Positions 8,363 through 16,175 of a stretch of DNA of 64,000 nucleotides are shown here, one piece after another. Source of the DNA: Oscillospiraceae bacterium (GTDB lineage Bacteria; Bacillota; Clostridia; Oscillospirales; Oscillospiraceae); assembly GCA_020025175.1 (NCBI GenBank), contig JAHHSM010000002.1:1-64000 (forward strand), in the 5' to 3' direction. Numbering within the stretch: position 1 is the stretch's first letter; each line of letters opens with the position of its first letter. The notes under the pieces are model-generated. The model saw nothing but the letters and a program-made list of their open reading frames with translations, had not been told where the DNA came from and searched no databases. Made by a program: the position numbers and the translations under genes.

Positions 8363-9227
8363 GTGAAAAAGATTTTTGGCAGGGGTGATTTCTTGAAGAA
8401 AAAAATAGATGTACATTTTAATGTAAGACAAAAAAAGACGCAGCGCAATGTGTCGGTTGTTTATGTGCTGCTGCGCCTTTCTGTGGTGGGTGTGCTGATT
8501 GCGCAGATATTCAATAAGAATTTTGAAAACGTGATGCTGTGTGTGCTCACCTTATTTTTGTTTATGCTGCCCTCCATTTTGGAGCGCCGCTTGAAGATCG
8601 ATCTTCCTCACACGCTGGAAGTGGTGATCCTGCTCTTTATTTACGCGGCGGAAATTTTGGGCGAAGTGGGAGCATATTATGTGCGCTTCACCTTCTGGGA
8701 TACGATGCTCCATACGCTCAACGGTTTTCTCTGCGCGGCGATTGGATTTTGTTTGATCGATCTGCTCAATCGCAGTGAGCGCAAGGGGTTTTCCTTCTCC
8801 CTCTCGCCGCTGTATGTGGCACTGGCAGCCTTTACCTTTTCCATGACCGTGGGTGTGCTGTGGGAATTTTTTGAGTGCTTTATGGATCAGATGTTTTTCC
8901 TGGATATGCAGAAGGACACCGTCATACCGGTGATCAGTTCAGTGATGCTGGACCCGGCAGGCACAAACCATTTTATCACAGTGCGGGATATTCAAGATGT
9001 GATCCTTGTCCTCGGTGACGGGACAACACGCTCGCTGGGTCTTGGCGGATATCTGGATATCGGACTGCTGGATACCATGGAGGATCTGTTCGTGAATTTT
9101 GTGGGGGGCAACGGTATTTTCCGTTTTGGGCTATTTTTATATCAAGCACCGCGGCAAGGGCAGATTTGCAGGTCGTTTTATTCCCCGAGTGCTGCGCGAT
9201 GATGATGAACAGAGCGACAGTGAGTAA
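8363..9227 (+). pseudogene. YjdF-like (DUF2238) membrane protein gene with a frameshift at a G6 run
   Basis: The product has six or so membrane segments and the conserved WDTMLHTLNGFL and VGVLWEFFECFMDQ motifs of the DUF2238/YjdF family, function unknown. Reading stays open to the GTGGGGGG at 9101-9108, where the frame leaves the family pattern and ends at 9202 with an unrelated tail. Removing one G restores a typical C-terminus (VGATVFSVLGYFYIKHRGKG..., ending at 9227). Either the gene is shifted, the run is phase-variable, or the read has an error. The start is uncertain: GTG at 8363, or TTG at 8393, which has the better AGGGGTGAT ribosome site. Confidence 0.8.
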
Positions 9228-9285
9228 AAAAAGCGATGCCGTGTTCTCTGACGAAACAGTGCAAGCCATACATAGATCAAATAGG

Positions 9286-9322
9286 AAAGCGCTCTGTTTT
9301 TTTGGAGACAGAGCGCTTTTTG
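9286..9322 (+). terminator. Intrinsic terminator after the YjdF-like gene
   Basis: A 12-bp perfect stem (9286-9297 with 9308-9319) is followed by T residues. Confidence 0.8.
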
Positions 9323-9344
9323 GCAAAGAGAGCGGAAAGGAACA

Positions 9345-9373
9345 TTGCAAAAAGACGAACCCTTCCTTATACT
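9345..9373 (+). promoter_or_regulatory. Sigma-A-type promoter of the DUF2974 gene
   Basis: TTGCAA (9345-9350) and TATACT (9368-9373) are separated by 17 bp, about 90 bp before the next start codon. Confidence 0.7.
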
Positions 9374-9462
9374 ATAAAATATTATAAAGTACTATGGCTG
9401 CGGAGACTTGATCGCAGCATGCAGTTGGGCAATAAGCAAACTGCGCGATATAGGAGGATTTC

Positions 9463-10554
9463 ATGGAGAATATTGTTTCTTATGCAGAAAAACAGATGGA
9501 ACCCTTTGATCAGCGGCCTTTTTGCGCAGTGGACAGCTTGATCCTTTCCTGGGCTTCATATCTGCATTTTTCTGCGGTTTCTGCGGAGGTGTACCGTTGG
9601 AGCGGTATGCGCCTTGCAGAGTTGTTTCGCGCGGAGGCGTTTGGGGACCTATTTGCCGAAATGTGGGACTTGGAACAAAGCCGCAGATTGCTGGCGGCAC
9701 TGGCAGCAAGTCCGCGTTTTCGCAATATCCGCGTTTGCGGATATTGCCAGCAGACGGATTTAGAGAAGGAACAGCAGTTTGCGGCGGTCACATTCCGGTT
9801 GCATCAAGGGCTGAATTACATCGCCTTTCGAGGTACAGATCTATCGTTGATAGGCTGGAAAGAAAATTTTAATATGGCATTCAAATGTCCCGTTCCCTCA
9901 CAGGAGGAAGCACGCCGGTATGTAACCGACGCGGCGCAGCACTGCGAAGGGGATTTACTGCTGGGCGGACATTCTAAGGGCGGAAATCTTGCGGTGTATG
10001 CGGCGGCAAAAAGCAAAGATGATGTCTGGCAGCGTATTGCACGTGTCTACTCCCATGACGGGCCGGGATTTTTAGAGAAGGTTCTGCGCACGGAAGGGTT
10101 TGCACGCGTGGTGGATAAAGTGGATAAAACATTGCCGCAATCCTCCCTTGTTGGTTTGCTGCTGGAGCAGAACAGCAGCTATCGCATAGTTAAAAGCAAG
10201 GGGATTGGCGTATGGCAGCATGATCCGTTTTCGTGGATTGTGAATGGAGCCGATTTTCGTTATTTGGAGCATCTTGCGCCCCAGGCGGAGTATTTTGACC
10301 GGACGCTGAGCGAATGGCTCAGCCAGATTTCGGATGCTGAACGGGAGCGCTTTGTGGAAGCGCTTTATGGGGTGCTGAGCAGCAATGAAATTGAAAGCAT
10401 TTCGGATTTTCGCAGCGATTGGCAAAAAAATGTGCCTGCCGTAATGCGTGCGGCGGCACAGCTGGATGGGGATACACGCCGCTTTTTGATTCGTACGGTC
10501 AAGGCATTGGCGGTGCAGGGTGTGAAAAGCCTGAAAAAAGACGCAGAGGCATAA
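9463..10554 (+). CDS. DUF2974 alpha/beta-hydrolase-like protein
   Basis: This 363-residue protein matches the DUF2974 (Mbeg1-like) family, common in Firmicutes and of uncertain substrate. It has the lipase-type nucleophile elbow GHSKG (169-173, Ser171 as likely nucleophile) and FRGTD at 122-126, the usual oxyanion/strand motif. No signal peptide is visible, so it should act in the cytoplasm. AGGAGG precedes the ATG. It is monocistronic, with its own promoter upstream and a bidirectional terminator downstream. Confidence 0.85.
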   Translation: MENIVSYAEKQMEPFDQRPFCAVDSLILSWASYLHFSAVSAEVYRWSGMRLAELFRAEAFGDLFAEMWDLEQSRRLLAALAASPRFRNIRVCGYCQQTDLEKEQQFAAVTFRLHQGLNYIAFRGTDLSLIGWKENFNMAFKCPVPSQEEARRYVTDAAQHCEGDLLLGGHSKGGNLAVYAAAKSKDDVWQRIARVYSHDGPGFLEKVLRTEGFARVVDKVDKTLPQSSLVGLLLEQNSSYRIVKSKGIGVWQHDPFSWIVNGADFRYLEHLAPQAEYFDRTLSEWLSQISDAERERFVEALYGVLSSNEIESISDFRSDWQKNVPAVMRAAAQLDGDTRRFLIRTVKALAVQGVKSLKKDAEA

Positions 10555-10723
10555 AGAAAAGCTGCCCATGCATGACATGAAGCGAAAGTGAATTTTTTTG
10601 CTGCATATTGTTCCGGACGATTCTAAAGCCTTTTTCTGCATCACATCGTTCTGCGGACTTTTACACATCCTGAGGCTGTTTTGTGGAAAACAAGCGGAGC
10701 TTTTATTCGATGCGCTCTGCTAA

Positions 10724-10755
10724 AAAACACAGGGAATCTTGATTCCCTGTGTTTT
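10724..10755. terminator. Bidirectional terminator between convergent genes
   Basis: A 15-bp inverted repeat (10724-10738 with 10741-10755) has A/T tracts on both sides, so it can end transcripts from either side. Confidence 0.8.
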
Positions 10756-10759
10756 TCTT

Positions 10760-11317
10760 TCAGTCAATCTCAAAAATTCCGCGCAGCCCTGTGCCGGGGT
10801 TCTCAAACAAAGGGATATTTGGCGGCAGTAATGTAAATACGATAGAAAAAATGATCAGCACTGCAATCAGCATCAGGGGAACCAGCCACGAAACACTGCT
10901 TCCATGACGATACTGCCGCAAACCGATCAATTGTCCCAAAAGGATTCCCAAAAAGAAAATCATGATATCCACAACGACAGATTCTATGCCAAAGGCACCC
11001 TGCAAAAAATAAAACAACAGCAAAATAACGCTTTGTGCACTTATGAGAGCCGTAAATGCTCCCATAAACCATGCGGCAGCATCAATATCGTGTCTGCGTG
11101 CCATACGTATGTAATAAATGGTCCACCATAATATCATCGGCCACAGCACCAATTTCAAATGCTCCCAAACGCTTTCGTTTACCGGCGCAAAAAGTCCCAC
11201 AAGAAACTGGCTGCCACTGAGTTCATACAAAAAGTGTGCCCCGCATCCCAAAAGAAATAAAATCGGAATACCCAATAGAATTTGGCGTTCTTCTTTTCCC
11301 ATGTTAAGTATTTTCAT
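10760..11317 (-). CDS. DUF6512-like integral membrane protein
   Basis: This 185-residue protein has about six membrane segments. An early HFLYELSGSQFLVGLFAPVN stretch is followed by ESVWEHLKL, as in the DUF6512 family of small Firmicute membrane proteins of unknown function. The start at 11317 was chosen because GGGGGAG lies 8 bases upstream; an in-frame upstream start at 11377 has no ribosome site. It is alone on its strand, with a shared terminator downstream. Confidence 0.75.
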   Translation of the reverse strand: MKILNMGKEERQILLGIPILFLLGCGAHFLYELSGSQFLVGLFAPVNESVWEHLKLVLWPMILWWTIYYIRMARRHDIDAAAWFMGAFTALISAQSVILLLFYFLQGAFGIESVVVDIMIFFLGILLGQLIGLRQYRHGSSVSWLVPLMLIAVLIIFSIVFTLLPPNIPLFENPGTGLRGIFEID

Positions 11318-11443
11318 CTGTTTTCTCCCCCTTGAATGATACAAATTGTATCGTGAAAAAGATGAAAAATACCGCAAAGTTTGTCGTCTCGATGGAATCT
11401 ATAAAAATATGCATGGCTTATTGCGCCTTTATATATTGTTTTC

Positions 11444-11473
11444 TTGTCAAACGACGGAAAAATCTGCTATACT
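11444..11473 (+). promoter_or_regulatory. Sigma-A-type promoter of the small membrane protein gene
   Basis: TTGTCA (11444-11449) and TATACT (11468-11473) are separated by 18 bp, about 90 bp before the ATG at 11560. Confidence 0.65.
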
Positions 11474-11559
11474 ATAAAAATTCTGCTGCCTGTCAAAAGA
11501 ACCCCATCTTTTATGGGGCATTCTATTTTGATACCAGCACTGCAAGGAGACTTAATTTT

Positions 11560-11922
11560 ATGGAAAAACACATTCTGGCATGGGCAATTATTACTGTCAT
11601 GGTGCTGCTTTTATTGCCATGGCTGGTGACTTCCTTTATCCCTGCCGATTCCGGAATGGCGGCTATGATACTGCTGCTGTTGATTGTCAATCCCTTATGC
11701 GCTGCGGCAACCGGTATTTTTTCCGGCCAGAGCATCAAAAGCCGGTGGAGTTTGCCTGTTATTTTTGCGCTGCTGTTTTCTTGCGGCGCATGGTTCCTGC
11801 TCCAAATGTATGCCGCAGCATTATTTGCATACACCGGAATTTATCTGGCAGTGGGAATTGCGGCAATGCTGCTGACCGCGCAAATCAATCGTTTGAAAAT
11901 TGCGAAAGATTCCCTGGAATAA
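11560..11922 (+). CDS. Small four-helix membrane protein of unknown function
   Basis: This 120-residue protein consists of about four hydrophobic segments and a short charged tail (NRLKIAKDSLE). The start at 11560 is supported by AAGGAG at the right distance; longer readings from 11332 have no ribosome site. I do not recognise the family. A good promoter lies upstream and a strong terminator follows, so it is a stand-alone gene. Confidence 0.75.
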   Translation: MEKHILAWAIITVMVLLLLPWLVTSFIPADSGMAAMILLLLIVNPLCAAATGIFSGQSIKSRWSLPVIFALLFSCGAWFLLQMYAAALFAYTGIYLAVGIAAMLLTAQINRLKIAKDSLE

Positions 11923-11943
11923 TCCGGCAGGATTTTGCAGCAA

Positions 11944-11975
11944 AACGGCATGGCTTTTAGCCATGCCGTTTTTTT
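11944..11975 (+). terminator. Intrinsic terminator after the small membrane protein gene
   Basis: A perfect 12-bp stem (11944-11955 with 11959-11970) is followed by a run of seven T. Confidence 0.88.
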
Positions 11976-12042
11976 ACGCAATGGTATCATTTTTAAACTG
12001 CTGCCTTTGACAGCACATGCAGCAGATCAAAACGCCCTTTTA

Positions 12043-12885
12043 TCACAGCAAAATTTCTGCGTGGCGCAGCACATGGCAGCTCATGTTCAAACCGCATGGC
12101 AGCCCTGCAATATGGGTAGGTGCTGCTTCGATATGCACTGCCAGCGCCGTTGTCGTACCGCCCAGCCCCTGAGGACCGATGCCGAGACGGTTGATTTTTT
12201 CCAACAGGCGCTGTTCCATCTCTGCATAAAACGGATCGGGATGGCGGGAGCCTGCCTTTCGCAGCAGCGCCCGTTTTGCCAGCAGCATGACCTGCTCGGA
12301 AGTGCCGCCAAAGCCGACGCCCAATACAATGGGCGGACAGGGATTCGAGCCTGCTTCATTGACCGCCGAAACGATAAACTGCTCGATCGTCTCCAGCGAG
12401 GCAGTTGGCTTAAACATTTTGAGAGCACTCATGTTTTCGCTGCCAAAGCCCTTGGGTGCAGCGGTGATTTTCAGGCGATCTCCTTCCACTATGCGCAGAT
12501 GGATCACCGCCGGTGTATTATCATTGGTATTTTCACGACGGAAGGGATCACCCACGATGGACAAACGCAGCAGTCCTTCCACATACCCCTGGCGCACGCC
12601 TTCATTCAGCGCGTCTTCAAGATATCCGCCGGTGATGTGTACATCCTGTCCCAGTTCCACAAACAACACCGCGATGCCCGTATCCTGACAAATCGGCAAA
12701 CGTTTTTCCTCCGCGAGGCGATAGTTTTCCACAAGATCCTCCAAAATGGACTTGCCGACTTCTGCCTCTTCCCTGTCACAGCTTTGGCAGATCGCCCTGC
12801 GCATATCATCGGGAAGAATACAGTTTGCATCGATGCACAGCTGTTTTACTGCTGCGGTGATTTGCTGACAATCAATTTGGCGCAT
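12043..12885 (-). CDS. Class I fumarase / tartrate dehydratase alpha subunit (orphan)
   Basis: This 280-residue protein matches the alpha subunit of two-subunit iron-sulfur hydro-lyases (fumarate or L-tartrate dehydratase). Likely [4Fe-4S] ligands are the cysteines in LPICQDTG, SNPCPPI and LPCGLNMSCH. PQGLGGTTTALAVHI is another family signature. The start at 12885 has AGAAGG 8 bases upstream; a GTG at 12894 abuts that site and is less likely. The partner beta subunit normally lies next to alpha but is absent on both sides. The upstream gene is an amidohydrolase on the same strand, 20 bp away. Substrate is not decidable from sequence. Confidence 0.88.
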   Translation of the reverse strand: MRQIDCQQITAAVKQLCIDANCILPDDMRRAICQSCDREEAEVGKSILEDLVENYRLAEEKRLPICQDTGIAVLFVELGQDVHITGGYLEDALNEGVRQGYVEGLLRLSIVGDPFRRENTNDNTPAVIHLRIVEGDRLKITAAPKGFGSENMSALKMFKPTASLETIEQFIVSAVNEAGSNPCPPIVLGVGFGGTSEQVMLLAKRALLRKAGSRHPDPFYAEMEQRLLEKINRLGIGPQGLGGTTTALAVHIEAAPTHIAGLPCGLNMSCHVLRHAEILL

Positions 12886-12905
12886 TGCCCTCACCTTCTA
12901 AATGT

Positions 12906-14054
12906 TCAAATTTGCTTTCCGTCGATAAAGACCGCCTTGATTTTCCAGCTCATATCAAAGGGGTGAGCAGTGCATACAACGATATCGGCATCCTTGCCCA
13001 CTGCCAGAGAACCCACACGATCCGCAATGCCGGCGATTTCCGCTGCCGTAATGGTAATGGAACGGAGTGCCTCCTCCGGGTCCATTCCCGCGCGCACCGC
13101 CATAGCGGCAGACAGCGGCAAATACTCCGCAGGCAGCTCCGGGTGGTCCGTACAGATGGCAACCGCAACGCCTGCTTTTGACAAGATTGCAGGATTTTCC
13201 ATCTTCTGATAAAACAGCTCCGGCTTGCTGCGGTCTGTCATCAGCGGTCCGCAAATGACTTTTGCATGCTCCTCTGCCAGAATATCAGCAATCAAATGTC
13301 CATCCGTACCGTGGACAATGACATAATCCAGATGAAATTCCTTGGCAATGCGGACAGCCGTCAAAATATCATCCGCTCTGTGGGCATGGAAATGGGCAGG
13401 CAGCTCACGATTTAAGACGGGGAGCAGGGCCTCCAGCTTTGCATCGTAATCCGGTGCATCTTCCTCTTCATCCAGTGCAGCCTTCTGCTTCTTATTCCTA
13501 TATTCCTGGGCTTTATACAGCTCTTCACGAATCAATGCTGCCGTTGCCATGCGCGTCATAGGCATCTCGTGCTTTTCGTTGTAGGTCATTTTTGGGTTTT
13601 CGCCCAGCGCAAATTTCATGCAGGCAGAGGTCTTGATTGCCATATCGTCAATGCGGCGCCCTGTTGTTTTCATGGCAATAAATTGACCGGCGATGGGATT
13701 TGCGCTGCCGGGACCTGTCAAAACAGTGGTAATGCCTGCCGCGGCAGTTTCACCAAAATAGCGGTCAAAGGGATTGACGCCATCCACCGCACGCAGCTGG
13801 GGCGTGATTGGCTCGGTCATTTCATTGCAGTCATCACTCTCAAACCCCACGCTGTCGCCGCAAATACCCAAATGGCAGTGTGCGTCTACAAAGCCGGGCA
13901 GCACAATAGCGCCCTCAGCATCGTAAATTTCTGCATCCTCCGGACAGGTATCCATAGCTCCCAAGGCTTTTATTTTACCCTGCGCAATCTGAATATAACC
14001 CGTTTCAATCGTTTCCCCTTCCATGGGAAGAATATTTGCATTGATAATCAGCAC
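12906..14054 (-). CDS. Amidohydrolase (cyclic-amide hydrolase/deaminase superfamily)
   Basis: This 382-residue protein has the N-terminal metal motif VDAHCH of the amidohydrolase superfamily. ELPAHFHAHRADD, YVIVHGTDG and AICTDHPELP supply further ligands and the catalytic aspartate, ending with the usual VGKDADIVV beta-sandwich strand. It resembles imidazolonepropionase/dihydroorotase-like hydrolases, but the substrate is not evident. The start is the GTG at 14054, which has AAGGGG 8 bases before it; an ATG at 14096 has no ribosome site. It is likely co-transcribed with the fumarase alpha gene that follows. Confidence 0.82.
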   Translation of the reverse strand: MLIINANILPMEGETIETGYIQIAQGKIKALGAMDTCPEDAEIYDAEGAIVLPGFVDAHCHLGICGDSVGFESDDCNEMTEPITPQLRAVDGVNPFDRYFGETAAAGITTVLTGPGSANPIAGQFIAMKTTGRRIDDMAIKTSACMKFALGENPKMTYNEKHEMPMTRMATAALIREELYKAQEYRNKKQKAALDEEEDAPDYDAKLEALLPVLNRELPAHFHAHRADDILTAVRIAKEFHLDYVIVHGTDGHLIADILAEEHAKVICGPLMTDRSKPELFYQKMENPAILSKAGVAVAICTDHPELPAEYLPLSAAMAVRAGMDPEEALRSITITAAEIAGIADRVGSLAVGKDADIVVCTAHPFDMSWKIKAVFIDGKQI

Positions 14055-14105
14055 AGTGATGACCCCTTTCTTTGGCAATCGGTGTTTTTTCGACAAAAGC
14101 TCCTA

Positions 14106-14134
14106 TTTACAATTCAAAATTCGGAGCGTACAAT
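14106..14134 (+). promoter_or_regulatory. Sigma-A-type promoter with no gene downstream before a terminator
   Basis: TTTACA (14106-14111), a 17-bp spacer and TACAAT (14129-14134) form a good promoter on the plus strand. It is followed about 40 bp later by a terminator, not by an open reading frame. Confidence 0.6.
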
Positions 14135-14140
14135 AATTCC

Positions 14141-14205
14141 AGTGGAACTTTTCCAATATCCCACCCCATCTTTGAGTCCTCACCATGCAGGTGGGGACTT
14201 TTTTT
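14141..14205 (+). ncRNA. Candidate ~65-nt small RNA ending in an intrinsic terminator
   Basis: The promoter at 14106-14134 would start a transcript near 14141. It would end at a 9-bp hairpin (14176-14184 with 14190-14198, one G-U pair) followed by seven T. No reading frame with a ribosome site fits. The upstream CCCACC (14159-14164) can also pair with the 3' arm GGTGGG, so two folds compete. It lies between two minus-strand genes, antisense to the leader of the amidohydrolase gene. RNA identity is unknown. Confidence 0.45.
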
Positions 14206-14217
14206 ATAAGAAAAGAA

Positions 14218-14241
14218 ATGCACAGCGTTTCCGCTGTGCAT
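14218..14241 (-). terminator. Terminator of the yab cluster
   Basis: On the minus strand a 10-bp perfect stem (14241-14232 with 14227-14218) with a 4-nt loop is followed by TTCTTTT, just after the S1-domain gene. Confidence 0.75.
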
Positions 14242-14255
14242 CTTAAAGTGTTGCC

Positions 14256-14726
14256 TTATCTACGGCGTCCACGCTTGTCCAAGGAGTGATTCAGATCGGA
14301 AATCTTACCTTCGGACTCGGTCATGAAAGCCTTGAGCTTTGCTTCAAAAGATTCTTCCGCGGTCATAGGCGCAGCCGGTGCTGCAGCACGGCCGCCGCCA
14401 CGGTTTCCGCCAAAATTCTGGCGAGGACCGGTGGTATTGTTTCGATAGCCGCCGTTTCCGCTGCGGCTATTGCCCTGAGCGGCAGGTGCCGGGGGCAGCG
14501 CGCGCTTAATAGACAGATTGATACGGCCATTTTCGTCGATTGCCAAAATCTTGACCTTCACGCTCTGACCTTCTTGCAGGTGCTCATGAATGTCGTTTAC
14601 ATATGTGTTCGCAATCTCGGAAATATGCACCAAACCGGATTTATTTTCCCCCAGGGACACAAATGCGCCAAATTTTGTAATACCGGTCACTTTTCCTTCC
14701 AAAATGTTCCCTACGCCAAACTCCAT
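14256..14726 (-). CDS. yabR: S1-domain RNA-binding protein (YabR-like)
   Basis: This 156-residue protein has one S1 RNA-binding domain at residues 4-76 (GNILEGKVTGITKFGAFVSL, SGLVHISEIA). A low-complexity glycine/asparagine/arginine-rich linker (82-115) and an acidic-then-basic tail follow. In Bacillus the equivalent gene yabR follows divIC, as here. S1-domain proteins of this type associate with ribosomes or mRNA. AAGGGAG precedes the ATG. It is the last gene of the block and is followed by a terminator. Confidence 0.85.
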   Translation of the reverse strand: MEFGVGNILEGKVTGITKFGAFVSLGENKSGLVHISEIANTYVNDIHEHLQEGQSVKVKILAIDENGRINLSIKRALPPAPAAQGNSRSGNGGYRNNTTGPRQNFGGNRGGGRAAAPAAPMTAEESFEAKLKAFMTESEGKISDLNHSLDKRGRRR

Positions 14727-14785
14727 ATCGTCTGTTTTTTCTCCCTTCGCCAGGTGACCCTGTCTTTCTTTATATTGACGGCGCT

Positions 14786-15094
14786 TTAATAGCTGGTATC
14801 ATAAAACACCTTTTCGCCGTTTTTTACCATACCGAGTTCATCTCTTGCCACCTGCTCCAGCTTTTCCTGCTTGTCGGCCGATGCGATGTCGGCGCGAAGG
14901 GCCTGGTTGCGATCCTGCAAAACCTGCACCTGCGCTGCCAGATCCGCCTGCTGCGCCGCTGCTGCCTGAATCTGTTTTTGCAGATTGTACAGCGTAACGC
15001 CCGCATAAACCATCACTGCGATGACGACCAGCTTGACGAGAATACCTGTCAGACCGAATCCTGCTGTGCGTTTTTGGGCATTTGTACTTCTCAC
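14786..15094 (-). CDS. divIC: Cell-division protein DivIC/FtsB
   Basis: This 102-residue bitopic protein has a short cytoplasmic tail, a membrane segment (~residues 15-37) and an extracytoplasmic coiled coil (40-80; LQKQIQAAAAQQADLAAQV). The C-terminal ARDELGMVKNGEKVFY motif is typical of the septum-formation initiator family. It joins FtsL and DivIB in the divisome. The start is GTG with AAGGGG upstream. The gene lies in the conserved yabP-yabQ-divIC-yabR order. The yabQ frame runs on through 257 bases of it in another phase. Confidence 0.9.
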   Translation of the reverse strand: MRSTNAQKRTAGFGLTGILVKLVVIAVMVYAGVTLYNLQKQIQAAAAQQADLAAQVQVLQDRNQALRADIASADKQEKLEQVARDELGMVKNGEKVFYDTSY

Positions 15095-15569
15095 GATCCA
15101 GACCCCTTTTTCGTTTATGGTGTATTAGGATAAACTCCCATTTGTAATTTAATATTTTAACCCATTTGAACCAAAAAAGAAAGAGTTTTTTCAGCCAATT
15201 CATCATTGTTTTTAATTTTTTTTGCAAAAAATGAACAGGAAGGATACAAACTTTCCCAAAGGAAACAAACACATCCATCCAGAAATCCCATAACGGGCGC
15301 AGCACAGTGCTCATTGCACAAAAATAGAATACCGCTCCCAGCACCGCGCCGAGAACCAGATAAATGCGCAGTTCACCTTCTACAGCCTGCATCGTATAGC
15401 CGATCATTCCCACCGCTATGCAGATACAAAAAACAATGTCGCACAAAATCAACAATTTTTGAAAACGTCGGCGCACTGCGCGCAGCAAATCATAAGCAAG
15501 TCCAAAAATCATTCCCAAAAGTGCTGCGCCGGTAAAGAGGATCAGCTGCTCTGATATATAGTTTTCCAT
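14838..15569 (-). CDS. yabQ: Spore cortex protein YabQ, with an out-of-frame extension over divIC
   Basis: The first ~150 of 243 residues form the YabQ family membrane domain: several hydrophobic segments, LAYDLLRAVRRRF near residue 25 and RPLWDFWMDVF mid-protein. YabQ is needed for spore cortex formation in Bacillus. The start is 6 bases after the yabP stop, so the two are probably coupled. The frame does not stop before divIC and reads 257 bases into it in another phase, giving a basic, glycine/serine-rich tail unlike YabQ. The natural stop was probably lost by mutation or frameshift near 15100-15150, or this is an unusual overlap. Confidence 0.8.
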   Translation of the reverse strand: MENYISEQLILFTGAALLGMIFGLAYDLLRAVRRRFQKLLILCDIVFCICIAVGMIGYTMQAVEGELRIYLVLGAVLGAVFYFCAMSTVLRPLWDFWMDVFVSFGKVCILPVHFLQKKLKTMMNWLKKLFLFWFKWVKILNYKWEFILIHHKRKRGLDREKYKCPKTHSRIRSDRYSRQAGRHRSDGLCGRYAVQSAKTDSGSSGAAGGSGSAGAGFAGSQPGPSRRHRIGRQAGKAGAGGKR

Positions 15570-15575
15570 CCCATA

Positions 15576-15860
15576 TCACCCAAACAACCGTGCAAAAAAG
15601 CCACCGCCTTCACGCTGCCCCTCTTCATAGGTCAAAGAGTCGATTTGTCCGTCTACATGCAGTTCGCCGCCATCCAAACTGAGTTTTCCGATGTGCAGAT
15701 TGCTTCCTGTAATAATCAGCGTGCCCACACTGGTAGTCATAACGATGCCCGTTTCATCAAATCGGTCCACGTCCTCTACGCCGGCAACGGTCAGCTGTTC
15801 CCGACCTTCCATATGTACATAATGATGTACATGCGATTGATTATTTTCTTCATATCGCAT
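15576..15860 (-). CDS. yabP: Sporulation protein YabP
   Basis: This 94-residue protein fits the YabP/YqfC family: HHYVHMEGREQLTVAGVEDVDRFDE, then a beta-rich core (GTLIITGSNLHIGKLSLDGGELHVDG). YabP localises to the forespore periphery and is needed for spore cortex assembly in Bacillus. The start at 15860 was chosen because GGAGGG lies 7 bases upstream; the ATG at 15875 lies within a hairpin arm. Its ribosome site is sequestered in a 16-bp hairpin (see 15861-15909), suggesting control separate from the upstream housekeeping genes. Confidence 0.88.
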   Translation of the reverse strand: MRYEENNQSHVHHYVHMEGREQLTVAGVEDVDRFDETGIVMTTSVGTLIITGSNLHIGKLSLDGGELHVDGQIDSLTYEEGQREGGGFFARLFG

Positions 15861-15909
15861 AAAAAATCCCTCCATAAACTTAAGGCTTACCTCAGTTTAT
15901 GAAGGGATT
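15861..15909 (-). promoter_or_regulatory. 16-bp hairpin: attenuator/terminator overlapping the yabP ribosome site
   Basis: On the minus strand the arm at 15909-15894 pairs with 15880-15865 over 16 bp (one G-U), with a 13-nt loop. It is followed by TTTT and then the yabP ATG. The 3' arm contains the yabP Shine-Dalgarno GGAGGG. The structure can therefore end transcription from the upstream rqcP gene and also hide the yabP ribosome site. An ATACAAT just upstream resembles a sigma-E -10 element. Pairing is seen directly; the function is inferred. Confidence 0.65.
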
Positions 15910-15923
15910 GTATCATTTATGCC

Positions 15924-16172
15924 TTATGCATCCGCAACTTCACGGTACATGGTGGGCGCATCTGCCTTGCCAACGGTTTCGTTGATCGCAAGCACCTCAA
16001 CCGTCACGCATTTTTCGCCGAAACGAATGGAGATTTTGTCACCCACCTTTACATCGTACGATGCACGCTGAATCCGCCCGTTTACGCTGACGCGCTCGTT
16101 GTCACACGCCTCATTGGCCACGGTGCGCCTTTTGATGAGACGGGAGACTTTTAAATATTTATCCAGCCGCAT
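15924..16172 (-). CDS. rqcP: S4-domain RNA-binding protein RqcP (YabO)
   Basis: This 82-residue protein is essentially one S4 domain (MRLDKYLKVSRLIKRRTVAN, VNGRIQRASYDVKVGD). This is the RqcP/YabO family that stabilises tRNA on stalled 50S subunits during ribosome quality control with RqcH. It is 3 bases from the HU gene stop and probably translationally coupled. It occupies the same position as yabO in the Bacillus yab cluster. Confidence 0.87.
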   Translation of the reverse strand: MRLDKYLKVSRLIKRRTVANEACDNERVSVNGRIQRASYDVKVGDKISIRFGEKCVTVEVLAINETVGKADAPTMYREVADA

Positions 16173-16175
16173 AGT

